Source: Ilumatobacteraceae bacterium
GTDB lineage: Bacteria > Actinomycetota > Acidimicrobiia > Acidimicrobiales > Ilumatobacteraceae
DNA: 33,826 nt
Assembly: GCA_017859785.1 (NCBI GenBank)
Contig: JAFMMJ010000019.1
Span: 1 to 33,826, forward strand
Direction: 5' to 3'
Shown here one piece after another: positions 1 to 7,228 of this stretch; the first letter of the stretch is position 1, and each line of letters starts with the position of its first letter. The position numbers were made by a program, and so were the translations under genes. The notes under the pieces were generated by a model. The model was given only the letters and a program-made list of their open reading frames with translations. It searched no databases and had not been told where the DNA came from.

Positions 1-1432
1 CCCGCGACGAATCGCTAGTTGATGTGTTGTCGGGTACCTCGGCCGGTGACTCGGTGGCCTCCGGTGTCGGCTCGCCTTGGGTCGTGTCGCTCGGAGTCGA
101 AGACTCAGCCTCCTCGCCCTTCTTCGCACGTCGCCGAGCGCCATCCCCGGAGGCCGGACGGGCCGTCCTCTTGGCAGTGTTCTCACGACCCGGCCGAGTC
201 GGACGAAGCGGCTTCGGCATGGTGGCACCTTCGACGACTTCAACGCCGAAGAGCTCGGCGATCTGCGGAATTGCAGGGGCCAGTCTCTTCACGGTGGCGA
301 GAAGCTCGTCGGCGACCACGTCGGGTCGGCCCATGGGCTTGATGAGTGAGCGAATGGGGGAGAAGGCGGCTGCCTCGAGGATGGCGCACCAGCGCTCCGC
401 TGACTCGAGCGGGGTCAGGGTCGCGTTCGTCGAGTCGACCAAGCGGGTCGCGATGGCCGGCGGGAACACGACACCGGCCTTTGGTGGCTGCGAGCTGAGT
501 CGAAGCGCGCGGACCACGCGACCTACAGCGAGCGCAGCATCGACATCGCCGAACCAGAGTTGGAGCTCCTGCTCCTGCCGCTCTCGAAGGGCAACCCGCA
601 GGCGATCCGCCAGTTCACGCGTGGAGGAGTCTCGGGTGACGATCGGGTCATCGGCCGCGGCGACAACCGACCTGAGGTCGCGAAGGTCAAGGTTGTCGAG
701 TTGGCGCAACGCGGCATCGGCGCGATCTCGCCACTCTGCGACCCGCAGGCGAGGCAACATCTCCTCGGCCATCTTTAACACCGAGGCCTCAGGCATCGGT
801 GTGCCGCCGGATTCGGCAATCTTCGCGTTCTCCTCCTTCACGCGTTTGCGCACAGCGGCCATGCCCTGAAGCGCGACCTCAGCGATGGGGCGACGGTCCT
901 CGTCGATCGCGGTCAATACCTCGTTGCGATTCGCTCGGCCGGGGCGGAGCCGCTTCGGCTTCGGCCGTTGCGGCACTTCGGGCGGAGGAGTGAAACGAGG
1001 TCCACGACGATCATCTCGACGTGGCCGCTCACGACGGCTCTCTCCGTTGCCACTGGCGTCGCCATCTCGGCGATCCCGTCGACGATCGCGTTGTCCAGAG
1101 CCATCACGACGGGGCCGACGGTCATCGCGTCGGCCCTCTCCTCGCTGACGCTTGGCCCTCGTCTCGATGACCGGCTCGAATGTGGCCCCTGAACCGATGA
1201 TCTCGAGGCGGCCGGCATCATCATGACGCTCGCGCCCGCCGACGATGCTCAGAACCTCGATCCCGTCGAGACCTTGCTCGACTTCGACCCGAAGGGTCGC
1301 CCCGACGGCGACTCCGGACGGCAGGACGGAACCGGCGACGGTGCCTTTCGGCTCGCGCGCGCCAGCGGCTCTCCACGTCCAGGTTCCGTCGGACTGGGAA
1401 CTGGTCAACTCGATGTCAATCCGGCGGGACAT
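1..1432 (-). CDS. Uncharacterised Arg-rich protein, C-terminus cut by window edge
   Basis: The reading frame is open from the ATG at 1432 to the left edge, so at least 477 residues are present and the stop lies outside. I do not recognise the family. Residues 1-95 are rich in beta-branched and Gly residues and could form a small beta domain. About residues 96-150 are an Arg/Asp/Gly-rich linker typical of nucleic-acid-binding disordered segments. A mostly helical, Leu/Ala/Arg-rich region follows (about 165-400) and then a Lys/Arg then Ser/Thr/Glu/Pro-rich tail. RNA or DNA binding is therefore plausible but is inference only. The strand was chosen because this frame has GC-rich third positions, while the opposite frame encodes Ser/Arg-rich low-complexity sequence. 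It is divergent from the carbonic anhydrase gene, 24 bases away, and a TACCGT box lies 8 bases upstream. Confidence 0.75.
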   Translation of the reverse strand, partial: MSRRIDIELTSSQSDGTWTWRAAGAREPKGTVAGSVLPSGVAVGATLRVEVEQGLDGIEVLSIVGGRERHDDAGRLEIIGSGATFEPVIETRAKRQRGEGRRDDRRPRRDGSGQRDRRRDRRDGDASGNGESRRERPRRDDRRGPRFTPPPEVPQRPKPKRLRPGRANRNEVLTAIDEDRRPIAEVALQGMAAVRKRVKEENAKIAESGGTPMPEASVLKMAEEMLPRLRVAEWRDRADAALRQLDNLDLRDLRSVVAAADDPIVTRDSSTRELADRLRVALRERQEQELQLWFGDVDAALAVGRVVRALRLSSQPPKAGVVFPPAIATRLVDSTNATLTPLESAERWCAILEAAAFSPIRSLIKPMGRPDVVADELLATVKRLAPAIPQIAELFGVEVVEGATMPKPLRPTRPGRENTAKRTARPASGDGARRRAKKGEEAESSTPSDTTQGEPTPEATESPAEVPDNTSTSDSSR

Positions 1433-1440
1433 GGGGCGCA

Positions 1441-1450
1441 ACGGTATCGT
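1441..1450. promoter_or_regulatory. Overlapping back-to-back -10 boxes
   Basis: The ten bases ACGGTATCGT hold TATCGT on the plus strand (1445-1450), six bases before the ATG at 1457, and TACCGT on the minus strand (1446-1441), eight bases before the ATG at 1432. The two TAnnnT boxes share the TA at 1445-1446. No -35 element or ribosome-binding site fits in the 24-base gap, so both transcripts would be leaderless or nearly so. Confidence 0.6.
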
Positions 1451-1456
1451 CGCTTC

Positions 1457-1975
1457 ATGCCGATCTACGCCCTTGGTGAGGCCACGCCAAGCATCGATCC
1501 TTCGGCCTACGTTCATCCGGACGCGGTGATCATCGGTGATGTGCGAATCGGCGCGGAATCGTCGATCTGGCCAGGGGCCGTTCTGCGTGGAGACGACGGG
1601 TACATCGAGATCGGGCGTGGTACGAGTATTCAGGACAACTCGGTGCTGCATACCACCCCGGCCGACCCGACGGTGGTCGGTGACGACTGCGTCATCGGAC
1701 ACATCGTCCACCTCGAGGGCTGTGTCATTCAGAACGGTTCGATGGTGGGGAACGCCGCGATGGTCCTTCATCGATCAGTCGTCGGACCTGGCGCGATCGT
1801 CGCGGCGAATTCGGTGGTTCTCTACGACGTGAACGTCCCCCCTGGGGCGCTTGCCGTTGGTTCGCCCGCCGTCATCAAAGAGGGTCGCGCCCGCCCGGAA
1901 CTTGTTGCTCTCGCCGCTGAGTCATACCGACAGCGCGCGGTCCGCTTCTCCCGTGAACTCCGGCGACTCGACTGA
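1457..1975 (+). CDS. Gamma-class carbonic anhydrase family protein (left-handed beta-helix)
   Basis: The 172-residue product has the hexapeptide-repeat pattern of a left-handed beta-helix trimer and matches the gamma-carbonic anhydrase family, which hydrates CO2 at a metal bound by three histidines. Arg44 and Asp46 of the LRGD motif and His65 in VLHT are present, as is His82 in IGH. The third ligand position, five residues after His82, is Glu87 in the sequence HLEGC; a histidine instead occurs at 85. The protein is therefore either a subgroup with altered metal binding or a related non-catalytic or acyl-carrying homologue. Start at 1457 is set by a TATCGT box six bases upstream and by the usual length of the family (about 170-180). 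The prmA gene begins 19 bases after the stop and is probably co-transcribed. Confidence 0.85.
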   Translation: MPIYALGEATPSIDPSAYVHPDAVIIGDVRIGAESSIWPGAVLRGDDGYIEIGRGTSIQDNSVLHTTPADPTVVGDDCVIGHIVHLEGCVIQNGSMVGNAAMVLHRSVVGPGAIVAANSVVLYDVNVPPGALAVGSPAVIKEGRARPELVALAAESYRQRAVRFSRELRRLD

Positions 1976-1994
1976 TCACCGATCGGTCGAGACC

Positions 1995-2837
1995 GTGTGG
2001 GAGGTCCGCCTTCCAGCGCCTCCCGAAATGATCGAGGTCGCGACGGATCAGCTGTGGTCGGCTGGCGCCACTGCGGTCGAGGAGCGGGGCTCGTCGGGAG
2101 TCTCGATGGCCGTAGCGACGGTGCAGTCCGAGCCGGTTGCCCGATCGATCGCGACCACGCTCGAAGCACTCGTGCGATCATCCGGCTCCGAACTCGGTCC
2201 AGTCGAGGTCGTCAAGTGCGAGGTCGAAATGCTCGAACTCTGGCGCGAGCACGCCCGATGGCGCCGACTGACACCCCACCTCGCCGTTGGCCCATCGTGG
2301 GTCGACCCTCCACCGTTCGCACGGAGCGTCGCCATAGAACCTGCCGGTTCCTTTGGCCTCGGTGATCATCCGACCACTGCTCTCGTCGCAGGCGAAGTGG
2401 TTCGCCTCGTTCGCCCGGGGTTTCGCGTGGTCGATCTCGGCACGGGTAGCGGAACGTTGGCCATCATCGCTGTGCTCCGTGGCGCACAACGTGTGGTCGC
2501 CATCGATATCTCGCCAGCGGCGGTGGAGGCCGCTGAGGCGAACGTCCTTCGGGCCGGAGTGGGTCGCTCGGTGGATGTGGTGCTCGACGGAAGCGGGGTG
2601 GCAGCGCGCGAGGCCTTCGATGGGGGAGCGGATGTGGTGTTGGCCAACATCCTCGCTCCCGAGATCGGCGCGCTGGCGTCGAATATCGATGCGGCCGCCG
2701 CGCCACAGGCGCGGATCGTGCTGTCGGGGTTCCCTGAACAACGAATTTCTGTCGTGTTGGCGGCCTTCCCGTCGTGGCGTGAGGAGCGACGCTGCCTGAG
2801 CGGCGCCTGGGTGGCCGTCACTCTTCGGAGGCGCTGA
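1995..2837 (+). CDS. prmA: Ribosomal protein L11 methyltransferase-like (PrmA)
   Basis: The 280-residue product matches PrmA, which uses S-adenosylmethionine to methylate lysines and the N-terminus of ribosomal protein L11 in the cytoplasm. The N-terminal substrate-binding domain starts directly with WEVRLPAPPEM. The core shows FGLGDHPTT (the FGTGTHPTT motif), the SAM-binding DLGTGSGTLAI and the VLANILAPEI motif. The start is the GTG at 1995, just before the first conserved Trp; a GTG at 1953 in the same frame would overlap the upstream gene and adds non-conserved residues. No clear ribosome-binding site precedes it, which fits translation coupled to the carbonic anhydrase gene 19 bases upstream. 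Its last 20 bases overlap the 3' end of the convergent ribokinase gene. L11 as substrate is inferred from the family. Confidence 0.85.
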   Translation: MWEVRLPAPPEMIEVATDQLWSAGATAVEERGSSGVSMAVATVQSEPVARSIATTLEALVRSSGSELGPVEVVKCEVEMLELWREHARWRRLTPHLAVGPSWVDPPPFARSVAIEPAGSFGLGDHPTTALVAGEVVRLVRPGFRVVDLGTGSGTLAIIAVLRGAQRVVAIDISPAAVEAAEANVLRAGVGRSVDVVLDGSGVAAREAFDGGADVVLANILAPEIGALASNIDAAAAPQARIVLSGFPEQRISVVLAAFPSWREERRCLSGAWVAVTLRRR

Positions 2838-3699
2838 CTCCGTCAACCTCTGCAGCGTTCGGAATCGACGGAACCGCACCCGGACGAGTGGTGCTGAGGG
2901 CCGCGGCGACGCAACCCCGTCTGGCCGCCCGCTCGAGGCTGAGTCCGGCCGCGAGTCCGGCAGCGAGGTAGCCGCAGAAGGTGTCGCCGGCACCGGTGGT
3001 GTCGACGGCATCAACCTTGAGCGTCGGGATGTCGATCGCGGCATCTCGGGTGTGGATCCGAGCTCCATCAGCGCCGAGGGTGACGACAACGCTTCCCACC
3101 CCGGCGTCAAGCAGGCTGGCCACGCCGCCGAGCAACTCGAGTTCGTGCTGGTTCGGCACGATGACATCGACACACTCAAGGAGGTCGGGAGGCAGTGCTC
3201 TCGCGGGCGCGGGGTTCAAGATGGTGACAGCCCCCACCGCCTTAGCGCGCTGCAAGGTTGCGCCCACTGAACTGAGCGGCACCTCGAGTTGGGCCAGCAC
3301 CACGTCACCGGCCTGCGGGATGCCCGGGGGGCAGAGGTCGTTGGCCCCGGGAACCACCACGATCGAGTTCTCGCCGGAGTCCGCGACGAGGATCAATGCT
3401 CGTCCCGTCGGGGCATCGACGGTCAGCAACTGGGACGTCTCGACGCCCGACGTGGTCGCAATGTCGGCCAGTGTTCGACCAGCATCGTCGGGACCGACCG
3501 CGCCAACAAAGCGCGTGGTCGCACCAGCGCGGGCGGCGGCCACCGCCTGATTGAGACCCTTTCCGCCGGGATGCTCGGCGTAGTCGCGTCCGATCAGGGT
3601 CTCACCGGGTGCGGGGTGACGCGCGGTCGTGGCGACCAGATCGAGGTTCGCGCTCCCAACGACGAGGACGTGTCCTTGGGGTGCTGGTTGGCTGGACAC
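2818..3699 (-). CDS. rbsK: Ribokinase / PfkB-family sugar kinase
   Basis: The 293-residue product is a full-length PfkB-family kinase that would phosphorylate ribose, or a similar sugar or nucleoside, with ATP. The N-terminus has GSANLD, the glycine-rich substrate lid motif is GGKGLNQA (45-52), and the C-terminal PfkB signature DTTGAGDTF (233-241) contains the anion hole and the catalytic base Asp239. NPAPA near 162 and NQHE near 183 are typical of ribokinases. No sugar transporter is adjacent, so the substrate cannot be fixed from context and deoxyribose or another pentose remains possible. It lies 9 bases downstream of the whiB stop on the same strand and is probably in the same transcript. 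Its 3' end overlaps prmA by 20 bases tail to tail. Confidence 0.85.
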   Translation of the reverse strand: MSSQPAPQGHVLVVGSANLDLVATTARHPAPGETLIGRDYAEHPGGKGLNQAVAAARAGATTRFVGAVGPDDAGRTLADIATTSGVETSQLLTVDAPTGRALILVADSGENSIVVVPGANDLCPPGIPQAGDVVLAQLEVPLSSVGATLQRAKAVGAVTILNPAPARALPPDLLECVDVIVPNQHELELLGGVASLLDAGVGSVVVTLGADGARIHTRDAAIDIPTLKVDAVDTTGAGDTFCGYLAAGLAAGLSLERAARRGCVAAALSTTRPGAVPSIPNAAEVDGVSASEE

Positions 3700-3708
3700 C
3701 GGCGTGGG

Positions 3709-4011
3709 TCAGCTGGTTTGACGGGCGCGCACCCCAATGGGCGCGATCAGCCGGTAGCCGGCCGCATGGCGTTCGTCTTCGGTCTCGCCGCCCCAGAAGC
3801 CGTATTCGCGCTGCTCGCGTGCGAAATCACGGCAGGTCAGCCGAACGGAACAACTCGCGCAGACCTCGCGGGCAGCCTCCTCGCGGCGCTCACGGGTCTG
3901 CGGGCGCTCGGCCGCGGTCGGGAAGAAGAGGTGGGAGAGCCCACGGCAGGCGCCGTCGGCCATCCAGTCGTCCTCGGTCAACTCCCGTCTGATGAAGTCG
4001 ACAACGTTCAT
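3709..4011 (-). CDS. WhiB-family iron-sulfur transcriptional regulator
   Basis: The 100-residue product is a WhiB-like protein, an actinobacterial regulator that binds a [4Fe-4S] cluster and usually works with the housekeeping sigma factor. Four cysteines occur with spacing C-X28-C-X2-C-X5-C (first in DGAC, then CASC and LTC). They are followed by the conserved turn GFWGGETEDER and a short C-terminal tail with a few basic residues. The start at 4011 was chosen over an upstream ATG because AGGGGG lies five bases before it. I cannot assign it to a numbered WhiB class. The ribokinase gene follows after 9 bases. A promoter with TTGACC and TAACGT lies upstream, and two GGTACC palindromes (4030-4035 and 4050-4055) sit between promoter and start as possible operator half-sites. 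Confidence 0.92.
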   Translation of the reverse strand: MNVVDFIRRELTEDDWMADGACRGLSHLFFPTAAERPQTRERREEAAREVCASCSVRLTCRDFAREQREYGFWGGETEDERHAAGYRLIAPIGVRARQTS

Positions 4012-4060
4012 CCGAACCCCCTGGCGCTTGGTACCACACGAGCCTTCGCGGTACCGGATC

Positions 4061-4090
4061 ACGTTAGGCGAGCCGAAGGTGGACGGTCAA
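4061..4090 (-). promoter_or_regulatory. Housekeeping-type promoter of whiB
   Basis: Read on the minus strand, TTGACC (4090-4085) and TAACGT (4066-4061) are separated by 18 bases, close to the sigma-70 consensus. Transcription would start near 4054, giving a leader of about 43 bases that contains the AGGGGG ribosome-binding site of whiB. Confidence 0.55.
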
Positions 4091-4106
4091 TGGCGACCTG
4101 TAGAGG

Positions 4107-5162
4107 TCAGTGCCCAAGCACGTGCTTCACCCCAGCGGCAAAGCGGGAGACGTCCTCTGGGGTCGTATCCCAGGCCGTCATCCAGCGGTATTGATGCGCA
4201 GCGGTATTCCAATCCCAGAAGAAGCACCATTCCTGGAGTGTGGTCGCGGCCTCCGGTGGAAGCACCGGGAAGACGCTGTTGACCTCTGGTGAAGCGATTG
4301 CCCCCTCGGGCAGCAGGGGAGCGGTCGCGGCGTGAAGCTGCCTGGCCATCGCGTTGGCGTGGCCGGCCCAGTCGAGCCATCGTGACTCCTCGAGAGCCGC
4401 GCAGAACTGAGCGGAGATGAAGCGCATCTTCGATGCGAGCTGGTTGACCTGCTTGCGCAAATACACGGCGCGGGACGCATGCTCACGGTTGAGAAAGATC
4501 ACCGCCTCGGCGCCGAAGAGCCCGTTCTTGGTTCCTCCGAAGCTGATGGCGTCGACTCCGGTGTCGATCACCATCGCTCGCAACCCGTCGACGCCGAGAC
4601 CGAGGGCCGCGACCGCGTTCGCGATTCGGGCGCCATCGATATGGACCCTGAGTCCGCGAGCGTGAGCCGCGTCAACGAGGGCGCCGATCTCATCGACCGA
4701 GTAGCAGGTACCCCATTCAGTGCTCTGGGTCAGCGAGAGCACCCCGGGTTGGGCGTGATGGGGGTTGCCGAGGGCCCTGCAGGCCTCAGTGACGGCATCG
4801 ACATCAACCCGTCCGGCGACGCTCGTCAGCGGGATCAACTTGGCACCAAGCACCCGTTCGGGGGCACCGGTCTCATCGACGTTGATATGCGACCAGTCCG
4901 AGCAGAGCACCGCCTCGGCTTGGTTGAGAAGGCCGGCGAGGGCGAGCACATTTGCGCCGGTCCCGTTCACCGCGATCAGCGTGGTGACCGCTTGACCGAA
5001 GACCTCGTTGAACAGGGTCTCGCAGCGTTTGGTCCACGGGTCGTCGCCGTAGGCGAGAGCGTGCCCTTGATTGGCCTCGACGAGGGCTTCCAACACCAAG
5101 GGATGAGCTCCTGCAGCGTTGTCGCTCGCGAATGCGCACGCAGGTGCTGGGGGCATCGGCAT
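4107..5162 (-). CDS. ltaE: Low-specificity L-threonine aldolase-like PLP enzyme
   Basis: The 351-residue product matches the beta-eliminating lyase / threonine aldolase family: PLP-dependent enzymes that cleave L-threonine or L-allo-threonine to glycine and acetaldehyde. SDNAAGAHP at the N-terminus, YGDDPWT, NGTGAN, HIDGARI with the PLP-ring aspartate, and SFGGTKNG with the Schiff-base Lys212 are all present. Length is normal for the family. It is a single gene, divergent from prfC. A GATACT box lies exactly six bases before the ATG at 5162 and no ribosome-binding site is seen, so a leaderless message is likely. The gcvH gene elsewhere in the window hints at glycine metabolism, but the two are not linked. 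Preference for threonine or allo-threonine cannot be read from the sequence. Confidence 0.9.
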   Translation of the reverse strand: MPMPPAPACAFASDNAAGAHPLVLEALVEANQGHALAYGDDPWTKRCETLFNEVFGQAVTTLIAVNGTGANVLALAGLLNQAEAVLCSDWSHINVDETGAPERVLGAKLIPLTSVAGRVDVDAVTEACRALGNPHHAQPGVLSLTQSTEWGTCYSVDEIGALVDAAHARGLRVHIDGARIANAVAALGLGVDGLRAMVIDTGVDAISFGGTKNGLFGAEAVIFLNREHASRAVYLRKQVNQLASKMRFISAQFCAALEESRWLDWAGHANAMARQLHAATAPLLPEGAIASPEVNSVFPVLPPEAATTLQEWCFFWDWNTAAHQYRWMTAWDTTPEDVSRFAAGVKHVLGH

Positions 5163-5168
5163 CAGGCC

Positions 5169-5193
5169 AGTATCGCACCGCGACCCCTAGCCT
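5169..5193. promoter_or_regulatory. Divergent leaderless -10 boxes, ltaE and prfC
   Basis: On the minus strand GATACT (5174-5169) is followed by six bases and the ATG of the aldolase at 5162. On the plus strand TAGCCT (5188-5193) is followed by seven bases and the GTG of prfC at 5201. There is no room for a conventional leader on either side. The plus box supports 5201 over the alternative GTG at 5213 as the prfC start. Confidence 0.5.
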
Positions 5194-5200
5194 TGCCCAC

Positions 5201-6775
5201 GTGGGAGATCCGGTGGCCGAGGCGAGACGCCGTCGCACATTCGCCATCATCAGTCACCCCGACGCCGGGAAGACGACCCTCACCGAGAAGTTCCTCCTCT
5301 ACGCCGGGGCTGTGGGCGAGGCCGGTGCTGTCAAGGCGCGCTCGGGTCGCCGGTCGGCTACGAGCGACTGGATGGAGATGGAGCAGAAGCGCGGCATCTC
5401 GATCTCCTCGACCGCGCTGTCCTTCGACTACCGCGGCATGCAGTGCAACCTGCTCGACACTCCCGGCCACCGCGATTTTTCTGAGGACACCTACCGCGTC
5501 CTCTCAGCCGTCGACTCGGTGGTCATGGTGCTCGACTCAGCGAAGGGCATCGAGCCCCAGACCTTGAAGCTCTTCGAGGTGTGTCGAGACCGAGGGCTGC
5601 CGGTGATCACCTTCCTCAACAAGTACGACCGTCCCGGTAGAGAGCCCCTGGAGCTCCTCGACGAGATCGAGGAGCAGATCGGCCTGAAGCCGACGCCGGT
5701 GACGTGGCCGGTTGGCATCTCGGGGGATTTCCGGGGTGTCATCGATCGTCGCGACGGCACGTTCACCCGCTTCACCCGAACGGTGCGGGGTTCCGCGATC
5801 GCTCCGGAAGAGGAGATATCAGCCGACAGAGCAGCTGATGAGGAGGGGAGTGCCTGGTCGGCGGCGATGGACGAGATTGGTCTGCTCGAGGCGGTCGATG
5901 CTTCCCACGATCCCGAGACGTTCCTCGCTGGGATGACCTCTCCAGTGTTCGTCGGTTCCGCCCTCACCAACTTCGGTGTGCGGCATCTGCTGGATGCCGT
6001 CATCGATCTCGCTCCCGCGCCTTCTCCGAGATTGGACGTCGACGGGGAGGGGCGGAGCTTGGCGAGTGACTGCTCGGCTTTCGTCTTCAAGGTTCAGGCG
6101 AACATGGACCGAGCACACCGAGATCGGATCGCCTTCATCCGAGTCTGCTCGGGAGTGTTCGAACGAGGCATGGTGCTCACCTGTGGTCGTACCGGCAAGC
6201 CGTTCGCCACGAAGTACGCCTCGCAGGTTTTCGGCGCCGAGCGGACCACGGTCGACGAGGCTCATCCCGGCGACGTGGTTGGATTGGTCAACGCGATGGA
6301 TCTTCAGATCGGCGACACCCTGTATGTGGGCGACCCGGTCACGTTCCCTCCGATCCCGCGTTTCGCTCCCGAGGTCTTCGCCTCGGCCCGCCCGCTCGAC
6401 ACTGGCAAGTACAAGCAGTTCCGTCGGGGCCTCGAGCAGCTCGACAGCGAGGGTGTTGTTCAGGTGCTTCGTGACCCCTTAGCCGGGGACGCGAATCCAG
6501 TGTTGGCCGCTGTCGGCACCCTGCAGTTCGATGTGTTTGCCGATCGCCTCGAGGTCGAGTTCAACGCCCCGGCGGAGATCTCCTCATCTCCCTACGAGGC
6601 GATTCGGTTCACCGACCAGGGGAGCGCAGAGCGGTTGCGTGAAGTTGGGGGAGTCCGAATCCTCGCCCGAAGCGATGGACGACTGGTCGCGCTCTTCGAA
6701 TCGCGGTACCGCCTGCAGCGACTCCAACAGGACGAACCCGAGCTCGTGCTCGAGCCGATCAGCGTCGGCGTCTGA
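5201..6775 (+). CDS. prfC: Peptide chain release factor 3 (RF3 GTPase)
   Basis: The 524-residue product is RF3, the translational GTPase that recycles RF1 and RF2 from the ribosome after termination. The G1 motif SHPDAGKTT is at about 18-26, followed by the RF3-type SDWMEMEQKRGISI, G3 DTPGH near 87 and G4 NKYD near 139. Later come domain II and the RF3 C-terminal domain. Length is close to the 520-530 residues usual for the family. The start is a GTG with a TAGCCT box seven bases upstream; a second in-frame GTG at 5213 is preceded by GGGAG at short distance and would shorten the protein by four residues. The gene stands alone between the divergent aldolase and the zinc-finger gene. Confidence 0.95.
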   Translation: MGDPVAEARRRRTFAIISHPDAGKTTLTEKFLLYAGAVGEAGAVKARSGRRSATSDWMEMEQKRGISISSTALSFDYRGMQCNLLDTPGHRDFSEDTYRVLSAVDSVVMVLDSAKGIEPQTLKLFEVCRDRGLPVITFLNKYDRPGREPLELLDEIEEQIGLKPTPVTWPVGISGDFRGVIDRRDGTFTRFTRTVRGSAIAPEEEISADRAADEEGSAWSAAMDEIGLLEAVDASHDPETFLAGMTSPVFVGSALTNFGVRHLLDAVIDLAPAPSPRLDVDGEGRSLASDCSAFVFKVQANMDRAHRDRIAFIRVCSGVFERGMVLTCGRTGKPFATKYASQVFGAERTTVDEAHPGDVVGLVNAMDLQIGDTLYVGDPVTFPPIPRFAPEVFASARPLDTGKYKQFRRGLEQLDSEGVVQVLRDPLAGDANPVLAAVGTLQFDVFADRLEVEFNAPAEISSSPYEAIRFTDQGSAERLREVGGVRILARSDGRLVALFESRYRLQRLQQDEPELVLEPISVGV

Positions 6776-6821
6776 TCGCCGGCGAGCCGGGGCGCAAGTG
6801 CAAACGCGACGTCACCACTCC

Positions 6822-6838
6822 GGGTATTTCGTCATGAC
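6822..6838 (+). repeat. Left half of split palindrome, 17-bp inverted repeat
   Basis: GGGTATTTCGTCATGAC is matched perfectly in inverted orientation at 7212-7228, so the two copies bracket the zinc-finger gene. The last eight bases, GTCATGAC (6831-6838), are themselves a palindrome and so also form a direct repeat with 7212-7219. The copy ends 11 bases before the proposed ATG and would overlap any promoter of that gene. Confidence 0.85.
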
Positions 6839-6849
6839 AGAATTGCGTG

Positions 6850-7218
6850 ATGGATCAGCCGCGCAGGTGTAGGTGGTGCCGGAGGGCGCTCCCCGAACGC
6901 TCCGGTGCGGGACGACCGCGGGAGTTCTGCTCGGCCAGGTGCCGGCAGTGGGATTGGGTGTCACGCCAACGCGCCCGTGAACTCGAGTTGTCCGAGGGTG
7001 AGTTGGTGATCGCGCGCGCCGAACTCGACGCTCTGCATGACGAGCTGTATGTGCTGGCCTGCGCGGTGGAGGATGTGACGGCCGATCTCGACCGGGGAAA
7101 GGGGCGCGTGACCGCTGCTGAGCTCCGCGAACTCCTTCAGTGGCTCCTCGGCGCCGCGGAACCCCTTCGCAACCGCGAGATCTCCGCGCCCGACCCCACA
7201 CCCCGAAAAACGTCATGA
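6850..7218 (+). CDS. Small zinc-finger protein with helical tail, between inverted repeats
   Basis: The 122-residue product has an N-terminal four-cysteine motif: CRWC at about residues 7-10, then GRPREFCSARC about 20 residues later. This resembles the short zinc fingers found in many small actinobacterial proteins. A long Glu/Leu/Arg-rich helix with heptad-like spacing follows (about 38-105) and could be a coiled coil. I do not know its function; DNA binding or a regulatory role is possible. The start is ATG 6850, directly preceded by an in-frame GTG at 6847; a weak CAGAAT box lies six bases before 6850. The stop codon lies inside the right copy of the inverted repeat. Third-position GC is like that of its neighbours, so it is a real gene and not recent foreign DNA by composition. 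Confidence 0.7.
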   Translation: MDQPRRCRWCRRALPERSGAGRPREFCSARCRQWDWVSRQRARELELSEGELVIARAELDALHDELYVLACAVEDVTADLDRGKGRVTAAELRELLQWLLGAAEPLRNREISAPDPTPRKTS

Positions 7219-7228
7219 CGAAATACCC
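7212..7228 (-). repeat. Right half of split palindrome, 17-bp inverted repeat
   Basis: GTCATGACGAAATACCC is the exact reverse complement of 6822-6838. It begins inside the last codons of the zinc-finger gene (stop at 7216-7218). If bases 6839-7211 and one copy of GTCATGAC are removed, the remaining arms join into a perfect 26-base palindrome with nine-base arms around the eight-base core. Confidence 0.85.

Noticed and set aside
24-869. Plus-strand open frame of 281 codons
   Set aside because: Ser/Arg-rich low-complexity translation lying opposite the minus-strand gene, which has the expected third-position GC and continuous domain-like sequence.
4479-5567. Plus-strand open frame across ltaE and the prfC start
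   Set aside because: Covers parts of two well-identified genes in another frame and has no recognisable domain.
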